From Acidimicrobiales bacterium (GTDB taxonomy: Bacteria; Actinomycetota; Acidimicrobiia; Acidimicrobiales; Acidimicrobilacustridaceae), in the NCBI GenBank assembly GCA_025456085.1, contig JALOLF010000002.1, forward strand, positions 45,741-109,740: a stretch of DNA of 64,000 bases. Reading direction: 5' to 3'. Positions 1-6,919 of the stretch are shown here, piece by piece. The translations under genes were made by a program, and so were the position numbers. Numbering within the stretch: position 1 is the first letter of the stretch; each line of letters begins with the position of its first letter. The notes under the pieces were generated by a model that saw nothing but the letters and a program-made list of their open reading frames with translations, did no database searches and had not been told where the DNA came from.

Positions 1-38
1 TGCTGGCCCGGCGTCGGGGCCCCGGCGGCCCGGCGCGG

Positions 39-44
39 TAGCGT
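39..44 (+). promoter_or_regulatory. -10 element of leaderless promoter for ispF
   Basis: TAGCGT lies exactly six bases before the GTG start of ispF, the distance expected if transcription begins at the start codon itself. The same arrangement recurs many times in this window. No Shine-Dalgarno sequence fits between the two. Confidence 0.55.
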
Positions 45-50
45 CGCCGG

Positions 51-554
51 GTGATCCGCGTCGGTCAGGGCTTCGACATCCACGCCTTCAGCGACGACCC
101 GGCCCGTGTGCTGGTGCTCGGCGGGGTGGTGTTCGAGGGCGAGCCCGGTCTCGTGGGCCACAGCGACGCGGACGTGATCGCGCACGCCTGCGCCGATGCG
201 CTGCTGGGCGCCGCCGGCCTCGGCGACATCGGCCAGCACTTCCCCGACACCGAGGAGCGCTGGCGGGGCGCGGACAGCATCGAACTGCTGGCCGAGGCGG
301 CGCGGCGGGTGCGTGACGAGGGATGGGAGCCGGGGAACGTGGACTGTGCCGTCATCTGCGAGCGGCCGAGGCTGGCCCCCCGGCGCGACGAGATGCGCCA
401 GCGCCTGACCGGTGCGGTGGGGGCGCCGGTCAGCGTGAAGGGCAACCGCGCCGAGGGTCTCGGGGCGCTGGGGCGGGCCGAGGGCGTCGCCTGCCTGGCC
501 GTGGCCGTGCTGAGTCGGGCGGAGGTCCGACCCGTGGCGGAGGAGCAGCCATGA
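51..554 (+). CDS. ispF: 2-C-methyl-D-erythritol 2,4-cyclodiphosphate synthase (IspF)
   Basis: Cyclises CDP-ME 2-phosphate to MEcPP in the non-mevalonate isoprenoid pathway, in the cytosol. At 167 aa it has the usual family length. Metal ligands are visible as D9 and H11 (GFDIH) and H45, with GHSDAD around residues 36-41 and GDIGQHFPDT around 59-68. The conserved C-terminal loop is unusual: the E. coli pattern KATTTEKLGFTGR is here KGNRAEGLGALGR (130-142), so the Thr run is lost while E135 and R142 remain. The GTG start is set by a leaderless -10. The stop overlaps the ATG of rlmB (ATGA), so the two are translationally coupled. The cysS gene commonly found between these two in actinobacteria is absent. 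Confidence 0.93.
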   Translation: MIRVGQGFDIHAFSDDPARVLVLGGVVFEGEPGLVGHSDADVIAHACADALLGAAGLGDIGQHFPDTEERWRGADSIELLAEAARRVRDEGWEPGNVDCAVICERPRLAPRRDEMRQRLTGAVGAPVSVKGNRAEGLGALGRAEGVACLAVAVLSRAEVRPVAEEQP

Positions 555-1570
555 GTCCCCGGGGTGGATCGGCTCGCGGTGGGGCCGGTGGCCGCAGTGG
601 CCGCAGTGGCCCCGGCAGCGCAGGGCGCAGCAGCGCTGGGCGCAGCAACGCTGGGCGCAGCAACGTAGGGAGGGGCGGTGGCGGCGGGTCGGGGTCCGCA
701 CGGTCGGGCGGCGGCCGTGCCCCGGAGGCACCGCGGGCACGCGGCCGTCGCGGCACCGGCGGGCCCGCAGGGTCCGGTTCCCCGGGTGGGGCCCGCCCAC
801 GGAGCGCGCCCCGAGGCGTGGGTGGTGAGCAGGTGGAGGGTCGTCAGGCGGTCCGGGAGCTGCTCCTGGCCGGACGGCGCAAGGCGATCGAGGTGTTCGT
901 GGCCGCCGAGCAGGACGACGCCGAGGTGCTCTCCGACATCGTGGAGCTGTGCGACGGCGTGGGCGTGCCCGTTCGCGAGGTGAGTCGTGGCCGTCTCGCC
1001 AGCATGGCCCGCACGGACGCGCCGCAGGGCGTGGTGGCTCGTGCCCGGGAGCTCCCGGAGGCCGGTCTCGACGACCTGTTGCGCACCCCGACGGGTGCCG
1101 AGCCGTTCCTGCTGTTGCTCGACGGCATCACCGATCCCCACAACCTCGGCGCCCTGTTGCGCTCCGCCGAGTGCGCCGGTGTCACCGGCGTCGTGCTCCC
1201 CCGCCACCGAGCCGTGCACGTCACCCCGACGGTGACCAAGGCCGCGGCAGGTGCGGTCGAGTACCTCGACTTCGCCCTCGTCGGTGGCCTCCCGACGGCG
1301 GTGCGCCAACTCCAGGAGCACGGCGTGCACGTCGTCGGCCTCGACATGGGTGGACCGGTCACCGTCTACGAGATGGTCCTGGGCGCGGGTCCCGTGGCGT
1401 TGGTGCTGGGCGCCGAAGGGGCGGGTCTGTCCCGCCTGGTGCGTGAGCGCTGCGACGTCGTGGCCGCCATCCCGTTGCAGGGGCGGCTGGCCTCGCTGAA
1501 CGTGTCGGTGGCGGGGGCCCTGGCCTGCTTCGAGGTCATGCACCGTCGCCTCGCACCGGGCAGGCGCTGA
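551..1570 (+). CDS. rlmB: 23S rRNA (guanosine-2'-O-)-methyltransferase RlmB, TrmH/SpoU family
   Basis: SPOUT-class RNA 2'-O-ribose methyltransferase of the RlmB/TrmH group, probably acting on 23S rRNA. About residues 95-170 form the SpoU substrate-binding domain (starting EGRQAVRELL), followed by the catalytic knot with DGITDPHNLGALLRSAE, the LVLGAEGAGLSR segment and a final IPLQGRLASLNVSVA motif. The first ~90 residues are a low-complexity Arg/Gly/Ser tail containing five-residue AGRSN-type repeats, much longer than in E. coli RlmB; it may bind RNA. I chose the ATG at 551, which overlaps the ispF stop, over the longer upstream open frame because the latter would overlap ispF deeply. Confidence 0.9.
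   Translation: MSPRGGSARGGAGGRSGRSGPGSAGRSSAGRSNAGRSNVGRGGGGGSGSARSGGGRAPEAPRARGRRGTGGPAGSGSPGGARPRSAPRGVGGEQVEGRQAVRELLLAGRRKAIEVFVAAEQDDAEVLSDIVELCDGVGVPVREVSRGRLASMARTDAPQGVVARARELPEAGLDDLLRTPTGAEPFLLLLDGITDPHNLGALLRSAECAGVTGVVLPRHRAVHVTPTVTKAAAGAVEYLDFALVGGLPTAVRQLQEHGVHVVGLDMGGPVTVYEMVLGAGPVALVLGAEGAGLSRLVRERCDVVAAIPLQGRLASLNVSVAGALACFEVMHRRLAPGRR
624..668 (+). repeat. 15-bp in-frame tandem repeat, three units
   Basis: Three consecutive 15-bp units beginning GGCGCAGCA encode repeated Gly-Arg-Ser-(Ser/Asn)-(Ala/Val) blocks in the disordered N-terminal tail of RlmB. Looser ggccgcagt repeats sit just upstream. The unit is a multiple of three, so copy-number change would keep the reading frame. 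Confidence 0.75.
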
Positions 1571-1603
1571 GTCCCGTCGACCCGCTGCCGCCAGCCGGGC
1601 CGG

Positions 1604-2485
1604 TCAGCGCTCGATCGGGCCGGGGAGCAGCACCGGGTAGGGCCGCCGGCGGATCCTGGTCTGCCAGGCGCGGTTGGCGCGCACCACCACCTGCATCGTG
1701 GCCCAGACCTGCTTGTCCGAGGCGTAGTACCGGAGGGCCTCCTCCTCGGTGATCGCCGGCGTCACGTGGGCGTTGGCGGCCGCGACGGCTGCGGGCAGCC
1801 ACGCCTCCAGGCGCTCCTTCACCAGGTTGCCGGCCAGGTCCACCAGGATGGCCCGGGTCTCGTGGTACTTGGCCAGCACCGAGGGCAGGACCCAGCGCCG
1901 CATCAGGGGGCGCAGCACCCAGGGCGCGGCCACCAGGAACTGGTCGAAGTCGAGCAGGTGGCGACCGTCGGCGCGCAGGAACGGTGTGGTGACGTCCACC
2001 AGCACCGCCCGGTCCTCGATCCAGGCCCAGTTGGAGAGCTGTCCGTCGATGCCCAGCTCCGGGGTCACCGCGGTGGCCACGGCATCGGCCACGGCGTCGA
2101 GCAGGGGATGGCCCTCGTCCGGGCGGAGCCTGCGCAGCAGACCGGGGCCGAGCTGGTCGGGGTCGAGCAGGGGCTGCACGCAGTAGGCGGTGACGGACCC
2201 GTCGTCGTGGGCGAGGGTCACCAGGTCGCTCGCCAGGGTGTGCACGCCCGCGTCGCGCAGGTCGGCGTGGTAGCGCTCGAACAGGGCACGGTAGGCGTCG
2301 AAGGCCAGGGGGTCGGCGAAGCGGGGGAGGCGCTTGCAGGCGTGGGCGTCGGCGCCCGCCGGCCAGCGCAGCACGCACGACACCTCGCCGTAGGCGATCA
2401 CGTCGAGGCCGGACTCGTCGCCGGTGCGCAGGGCGTGCTCGACGCGGTCCTCCAGCTCGGCGATCCGCGGTGGCTCGAGGCTCAC
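1604..2485 (-). CDS. Conserved hypothetical protein (DUF6206-like), partner of class III aminotransferase
   Basis: A 293-aa soluble protein with no signal peptide or membrane segment. The N-terminal stretch (VIAYGEVSCVLRWP, then a conserved Cys-Lys-Arg) and the later ELGIDGQLSNWAWI...VDVTTPFLR region recall the kinase-like/phosphotransferase fold, with D near the GIDGQ segment. I believe this corresponds to the actinobacterial DUF6206 group, but that is recollection and not proof. The GTG start at 2485 overlaps the upstream aminotransferase stop by four bases (GTGA), so the pair is translationally coupled and probably acts in one pathway. Function unknown. Confidence 0.7.
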   Translation of the reverse strand: MSLEPPRIAELEDRVEHALRTGDESGLDVIAYGEVSCVLRWPAGADAHACKRLPRFADPLAFDAYRALFERYHADLRDAGVHTLASDLVTLAHDDGSVTAYCVQPLLDPDQLGPGLLRRLRPDEGHPLLDAVADAVATAVTPELGIDGQLSNWAWIEDRAVLVDVTTPFLRADGRHLLDFDQFLVAAPWVLRPLMRRWVLPSVLAKYHETRAILVDLAGNLVKERLEAWLPAAVAAANAHVTPAITEEEALRYYASDKQVWATMQVVVRANRAWQTRIRRRPYPVLLPGPIER

Positions 2486-3699
2486 CCGAGCGCCTCCCGG
2501 ACCAGGCGGATGATCTCGTCGGCCTCGTCGTCGGTGAGGATCAGCGGTGGCTTGAACTGCACCGCCGAGGTGTCGTTGTTGGCGAACACCGCGAACACGC
2601 CCCGGCCGATCAGCGCCGCGGCCGCCGCGAGGCCGTCGCCCTCGTTCGGGAACTTGAAGCCCATCGTGCAGCCCCGGCGGCGCAGCTCGAAGGGCAGCCC
2701 GGCCAGCCCGGTCTCGAAGCGCTCGCCGAGCGCACGGACCCGGGCCAGGAAGGCCTCGTCGTCGACGATGTCGAGCACCTCGCCGGCGGCGACGCAGCCG
2801 AGCTCGGCCCCCCCGAAGGTCGAGACGTGCACGAAGGGGTGCTCGTCGAAGAACCCGTGGAGCTCGGCCGTCATCAGGGTGGCGGTGATGGGGTACACGC
2901 CGCCCGAGAGGCCCTTGCCGGTCACCACCAGGTCGGGCTCGACGCCCTCCTGGGCGTGGTACCAGACCGTGCCGGTGCGGCCGAGGCCGGTCTGCACCTC
3001 GTCGATCACCAGCAGCGCCCCCCGTTGGCGGCACAGCTGCTGCACGCCGGCGAGGTACCCGGGCGAGGGCAGCGGGAAGCCCAGCGTGGCGGGGATGGCC
3101 TCCAGGATCACGGCGGCGGTGGTGTCGTCGACGGTGGCCGCCATGGCGTCGAGGTCGTCGTAGGGGACCTGCACGAAGCCGGGGAGGTTGGGGCCGAAGG
3201 GATCCCGATAGGCCGGGTCCCCGGTGGCGAGGGCGAGACCCGTGTGCCCGTGGTAGCCGCCCACGACCGACACGACGCCCGGCCGCCCGGTCACGCCCCG
3301 CGCCAGCTTGAGCGCCAGGTCGATGGACTCGCCGCCCGACACGCCGAACACGACGCCGGGCAGCCGGCCGTCGGTGGTGGCCGCCAACTGCTCGGCCACC
3401 CGGGCCCGGAACCCCGAGACCAGGTGGTGGTTGCCGATGTCGAGGTGGTCGAGGGCGTCGCGCACGGCCGACACCACCCGAGGGTTGCGATGGCCGAGGT
3501 TGAAGACCCCGCCGTTGCAGTGGCAGTTCCAGTACCACTCGCCGGTGAAGGCGTCGGCGAAGCGCGGACCCTGGCGCTCGCCCATCACCAGCTGCAGCCC
3601 CAGCGCGGCGAAGGTCTCGACCTTGCCGCGGTTCACGTGCGTCGCGAAGGCCGCTTCGGTGCCGGCCCGGTCGACGAAGGGTTGTCGATCTCCCCGCAT
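2482..3699 (-). CDS. Class III (acetylornithine/GABA-type) PLP-dependent aminotransferase
   Basis: A 405-aa fold-type I PLP enzyme of the class III aminotransferase family. Visible landmarks are GGESIDLALKLAR (cofactor phosphate region), GGYHGHTG, the IDEVQTGLGRTG motif whose Asp contacts the PLP pyridine nitrogen, and VTGKGLSGG, whose Lys forms the Schiff base. A later FANNDTSAVQFKPPL segment ends the C-terminal domain. Substrate cannot be told from sequence; these enzymes transfer amino groups from omega-amino acids or similar. It is first in a two-gene operon with the coupled hypothetical protein and diverges from the lipoprotein gene at 3768. Confidence 0.85.
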   Translation of the reverse strand: MRGDRQPFVDRAGTEAAFATHVNRGKVETFAALGLQLVMGERQGPRFADAFTGEWYWNCHCNGGVFNLGHRNPRVVSAVRDALDHLDIGNHHLVSGFRARVAEQLAATTDGRLPGVVFGVSGGESIDLALKLARGVTGRPGVVSVVGGYHGHTGLALATGDPAYRDPFGPNLPGFVQVPYDDLDAMAATVDDTTAAVILEAIPATLGFPLPSPGYLAGVQQLCRQRGALLVIDEVQTGLGRTGTVWYHAQEGVEPDLVVTGKGLSGGVYPITATLMTAELHGFFDEHPFVHVSTFGGAELGCVAAGEVLDIVDDEAFLARVRALGERFETGLAGLPFELRRRGCTMGFKFPNEGDGLAAAAALIGRGVFAVFANNDTSAVQFKPPLILTDDEADEIIRLVREALG

Positions 3700-3767
3700 G
3701 GCCCGCAGCGTAGGTCCGCTCCGGGTGATCCGACCGTCGTGACCGGTCGTGGGAAGATCCTCTCCCT

Positions 3768-4862
3768 GTGAACCCGTGGCGCCGCCCCCCCGTCCTGTTC
3801 GCCGCCGCCGTGGTGGCCCTCGCCGTCGGGGTGGGGTGCAGCGACGCCGGTGACGGCGGCGGCGCGTCGCCCCAGCTCGGCGGGACGCTGGCACCGAGCC
3901 AGCTCGGGGACGCCTGCACCGACCCGACCGGCGATCTCAGCGCGGACGTGAAGGCCGCCGGCGGGTCGTCGGAGCCTGCCGGTGCGGACCTCGTCGAGGC
4001 GTCGGCCCGTGTCGAGGACGATGTGCTGGCGGTGCGGTTCGTGACCGCCGGGGACATCGACCAGTTGGTCCGACCGCTGTTCGTCGTGGGCCAGGGCGAC
4101 CTCGGCCTCGCCCCCCAGCAGAGCTTCGAGCTGCGCGTCGGGCGGGGCGAGTCGGGGGCGTGGGCGTTGACCGTGCTCACCCTTGCCGACGGGCGTCAGC
4201 GCGAGACCCCGCTGCTGGTACCGGTCACCGTCGAGGGAAGCGAACTGCGCTACGACGTCGACCTCGCCGGCCTGCCCCGGATCGAGACCCTGCTGTGGCT
4301 GTTCGGTACGAGCGCGGAGACCACGCTCGAGGGCGATGCGGAGCCGAGTCGGGTCATCGACGAGTGCGCGTCGTTCCTCGAGTCACCCGGATCGACGGGG
4401 GGGTCCTCGGGTCCGGGCACGACGGCGGACGGCGGTGCAGCGGACGCAACCGGGGAGGACACCGCGGTGTCGGGCCTGCTGGGCGAAGCGCGTCAGCTCC
4501 CGGGTGGTGGCACCGTCACCGTCCACGCCGTGGCGTTCCCCGCCGCGCCCACGCGTCCACCGGCGGCTCCGGTGCTCGACGGCCGGACCCTGGCCGCAGT
4601 GGACGTCGAGGTCTGCGCGCCGGCGTCGGAGCCGGTGCAGGGCGGCGGCGGACTCGTCACCGTCCGGGTCGCGGACGGTGCCGTCGTCTCGTCCTGGTCG
4701 GCGGACCAACCGGTGGAGCCCGCGCTGCCCGACCAGGCCGACGTGCCCGCCGGATCCTGCATCCGGGGTTGGGTGAGCTTCGAGGTGGCGGCGGGCACGC
4801 CGGTGGCCGAGGTGTTCTACGCCGCCGGTGCCGAGCCGCTGAGTTGGGTGTTCGGCGGGTAG
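3768..4862 (+). CDS. Predicted lipoprotein with C-terminal DUF4352-like domain
   Basis: A 364-aa secreted protein. After NPWRR comes a hydrophobic h-region (VLFAAAVVALAVGVG) and a lipobox-like VGC at about residues 23-25, so it is probably diacylated and anchored to the outer face of the membrane. The mature part has an N-terminal beta-rich domain, a Ser/Gly/Thr-rich linker around residues 205-230, and a C-terminal domain with LDGRTLAAVDVEVCAP and a final WVSFEVAAGTPV segment that resembles DUF4352/Ig-like extracellular domains. No catalytic motif is seen. GTG start at 3768. Ligand and role are unknown. Confidence 0.75.
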   Translation: MNPWRRPPVLFAAAVVALAVGVGCSDAGDGGGASPQLGGTLAPSQLGDACTDPTGDLSADVKAAGGSSEPAGADLVEASARVEDDVLAVRFVTAGDIDQLVRPLFVVGQGDLGLAPQQSFELRVGRGESGAWALTVLTLADGRQRETPLLVPVTVEGSELRYDVDLAGLPRIETLLWLFGTSAETTLEGDAEPSRVIDECASFLESPGSTGGSSGPGTTADGGAADATGEDTAVSGLLGEARQLPGGGTVTVHAVAFPAAPTRPPAAPVLDGRTLAAVDVEVCAPASEPVQGGGGLVTVRVADGAVVSSWSADQPVEPALPDQADVPAGSCIRGWVSFEVAAGTPVAEVFYAAGAEPLSWVFGG

Positions 4863-4902
4863 TGCCGACCGGGTCCGGCCGTTCGGCTCGGGCCGGGCGG
4901 GG

Positions 4903-4975
4903 AGCCCGAGCGGGGACTCGAACCCCGAACCCCCTGTTTACAAGACAGGTGCTCTACCGATTGAGCTACTCGGGC
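4903..4975 (-). tRNA. tRNA-Thr (anticodon UGU)
   Basis: Read on the minus strand, GCCCGAG (acceptor) pairs with CTCGGGC. The D arm is GCTCAATCGGTAGAGC, the anticodon stem CCTGT/ACAGG encloses loop CTTGTAA giving anticodon TGT, and the T arm CGGGG-TTCGAGT-CCCCG is canonical. The discriminator base is T and CCA is not encoded. The span is 73 nt with a five-base variable loop. It would read ACA codons, and perhaps others by wobble. Confidence 0.95.
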
Positions 4976-5002
4976 GTCGACGACCGATGGTCGAGCCGTC
5001 AT

Positions 5003-5029
5003 CCGTTCGGGCCGCGCCGGCCCGAACGG
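5003..5029. repeat. Perfect 12-bp inverted repeat upstream of tRNA-Thr
   Basis: CCGTTCGGGCCG and CGGCCCGAACGG are separated by CGC. The repeat begins 27 bases before the tRNA 5' end on the minus strand, so it would be either in the tRNA leader (a processing hairpin) or part of its promoter/operator. There is no U-tract to make it a clear terminator. Confidence 0.6.
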
Positions 5030-5237
5030 GACATCGACGCAGGTTAGCGCCGGGCCTCGGGTGGGCCCCCCGACCGCGCCCGGCCGCTGGGTCCGGCGTC
5101 GACCACGGCACCCGCACCGCCTCCTGCGTCGTCCACCACCACGGCTCCACACCCACCGCTCGATGGCGCCGCGGCCGGGCCCACCCCTGATGGGGGGTCC
5201 TTGCATCCACCACCCCTGTGGGCCAGGCTTCCCAGCC

Positions 5238-5336
5238 ATGGAGCTCACCGATCGTGATCGAGCCGTCCTGGACGTCGAGGCGTCCCGGCGGGACGAGCCC
5301 AGGCCCGCGGCCCGCTCGACGAGGGTCCCCTCGTGA
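5238..5336 (+). pseudogene. Short DUF3263-like remnant or leader peptide
   Basis: A 32-codon frame (ATG at 5238) whose start, ELTDRDRAVLDVE, matches the opening of the small actinobacterial DUF3263 proteins (L-S/T-E/D-R-D/E-R-x-I/V-L-D-F-E). After about 25 residues the similarity ends; the diagnostic WW pair and the later RYYQxLN segment are missing in all frames I checked. In mycobacteria a full-length DUF3263 gene lies immediately upstream of a LytR_C gene (Rv0430-Rv0431), exactly the position here. The frame ends in a GTGA overlap with the next gene, so even if decayed it could still serve translational coupling. Confidence 0.45.
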
Positions 5337-6034
5337 GCGACCAGTCGTCCGATGCCCGTCCGGTGCGCAGGATCGGCAGCGCCGATCGCCCCTCGTCCGG
5401 CGCCCCGAAGTCCCCGCCCGCGGGTCGCGAGCCGGGCGGTCGTGCCCCGGCCGAACCGCCCGGGGAGGACGCGGAGTCGACCGTGAAGGCGGCCGTGGTG
5501 ATCGCCATCGCCGTGCTCATCGGCGCCATCTTCCTGTTCCGGGGCTTCGACGAGGAGGACGGCCTCGTGGCCGCCGGCTCCACCACCACGACGACGACCA
5601 CCACCAGCGCCGGCGCCAGCGAGTCGACCACCACGACGGTCGACCGCGACGCGCCGCCCACCGTGACCACCCCCGAGGAGTCGACCACCCCCACCTCCCC
5701 GGACGCCACGACGGTCGCGCCGGCGGACCTGCCCGTGATCGTCGCCAACGGCTCGGGCACGACGGGCGTGGCCGGCCAGTTCGCCGACGAGCTGACCACC
5801 GGCGGCTACCAGGTGGTGGGCACGGCCAACGCCGCCACCACGTCCACGTCGGTCGTCTACCACGCCGCTGACCGCCGGCCGGAAGCCGTCGCCCTCGCCG
5901 AGCTCCTGGGTCTCGACGAGACCGCGGTCCAGGAGATGCCCTCGCCGGTTCCGATCAGTTCCCAGGACCTCAGCGACGACGACATCGCGTCGGCTGCGAT
6001 CGTGGTGGTGATCGGTTCCGACCTGGTCTCGTGA
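5333..6034 (+). CDS. Membrane-anchored LytR_C domain protein
   Basis: A 233-aa protein with a cytoplasmic Pro/Arg-rich N-terminus (1-50), one transmembrane helix (about 50-70, KAAVVIAIAVLIGAIFLF), a long Thr/Ser-rich extracytoplasmic linker (about 85-130) and a C-terminal LytR_C (LytR/CpsA/Psr C-terminal) domain beginning at LPVIVANGSGTTGVAGQFADEL. The catalytic LCP phosphotransferase domain is absent, so it resembles the stand-alone LytR_C proteins of the Rv0431 type, probably cell-wall associated. The GTG start overlaps the stop of the DUF3263-like frame. Confidence 0.8.
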   Translation: MSDQSSDARPVRRIGSADRPSSGAPKSPPAGREPGGRAPAEPPGEDAESTVKAAVVIAIAVLIGAIFLFRGFDEEDGLVAAGSTTTTTTTTSAGASESTTTTVDRDAPPTVTTPEESTTPTSPDATTVAPADLPVIVANGSGTTGVAGQFADELTTGGYQVVGTANAATTSTSVVYHAADRRPEAVALAELLGLDETAVQEMPSPVPISSQDLSDDDIASAAIVVVIGSDLVS

Positions 6035-6116
6035 ACCCGTCCTGCGGCGTTCTCGGCACCTGAACGGAGTGTGACGCACCGCCGGGTCGGTGGCGCGGAC
6101 CGTGCTCGCGGGACGG

Positions 6117-6122
6117 TACCCT
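6117..6122 (+). promoter_or_regulatory. -10 element of leaderless promoter for otsB
   Basis: TACCCT lies six bases before the GTG at 6129, matching the pattern seen across the window and favouring that start over the upstream in-frame ATG at 6090. Confidence 0.5.
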
Positions 6123-6128
6123 CACGTC

Positions 6129-6911
6129 GTGAGCGGGCGGCGTGCTCGGAAGGCGGCGATCTCGATGATGCGGGCGGACCCGGCGGCCTCCGCAGTGTTC
6201 GCCGACTTCGACGGAACCCTCGCCGAGATCGTGGCCGAGCCCCGCCGCGCCAGACCGGTACGGGGCATCGCGGACACCCTGCAGGCGTTGGCCGGGTCCT
6301 ACCGCTGTGTCGGCGTGCTCTCGGGGCGTCCAGTGGGGTTCATGAGCCGGTTCTTCGGCGACGACGTCCTGCTCGCCGGGCTCTACGGCCTCGAGCTGCG
6401 CCATCGGGGTCGGTCCTACGACCACCCCCTCGGGGGGGTCTGGCGGGAGGTCGTCGACGACGTGGCCTCCTGCGCGAGCGCCCGCGGGCCCGCCGGCATG
6501 GGTGTCGAGAGCAAGGGCCTGTCCCTCACCCTGCACTACCGCGGCGATCCGTCCCTCGCCCGGGCCGTGCGGTCCTGGGCCGAGGAGCAGGCCGCCCGCT
6601 CGGGGCTGGTGATGCGCCCGGCCCGCATGTCGGTGGAGTTGCACCCGCCGATCCGGGCCGACAAGGGCACGACCATCCTCGATCACGTCGCCGACGTGGG
6701 CGCCGTGCTGTTCGTCGGCGACGACGAGGGCGATCTGCCCGCCTTCGATGCGCTGGACCTGCTCGAGGACAAGGGCGTCGGCGTCTGCCGGGTGGGCGTG
6801 CGCAGCGAAGAGGCCGCGCCCGAGCTGATGGCGCGTGCCGACGTGGTCGTCGACGGCCCCGCTGGCGTCGCCGGGCTGTTGCGCGACCTCCAGCCGCTGC
6901 CACCGGTCTGA
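6129..6911 (+). CDS. otsB: Trehalose-6-phosphate phosphatase (OtsB)
   Basis: HAD-superfamily phosphatase that removes phosphate from trehalose 6-phosphate, the second step of the OtsAB trehalose route. Motif I is FADFDGTLAEI (nucleophile and acid Asp), motif II VLSGRP, the Lys of motif III is in the RADKGTTI region and motif IV is FVGDDEGDLPAF. A cap region lies between motifs II and III. It has 260 aa from the GTG at 6129, chosen because a -10 box sits six bases upstream; an ATG at 6090 would add 13 residues. It converges on otsA, with only eight bases between the stop codons. Confidence 0.87.
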   Translation: MSGRRARKAAISMMRADPAASAVFADFDGTLAEIVAEPRRARPVRGIADTLQALAGSYRCVGVLSGRPVGFMSRFFGDDVLLAGLYGLELRHRGRSYDHPLGGVWREVVDDVASCASARGPAGMGVESKGLSLTLHYRGDPSLARAVRSWAEEQAARSGLVMRPARMSVELHPPIRADKGTTILDHVADVGAVLFVGDDEGDLPAFDALDLLEDKGVGVCRVGVRSEEAAPELMARADVVVDGPAGVAGLLRDLQPLPPV

Positions 6912-6919
6912 ACGCGGCG

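Noticed and set aside
5580..5720. ACC/ACG-rich stretch as a possible CRISPR or microsatellite
   Set aside because: It is codon-biased Thr/Ser linker sequence of the LytR_C protein, with no spacers or regular repeat unit.
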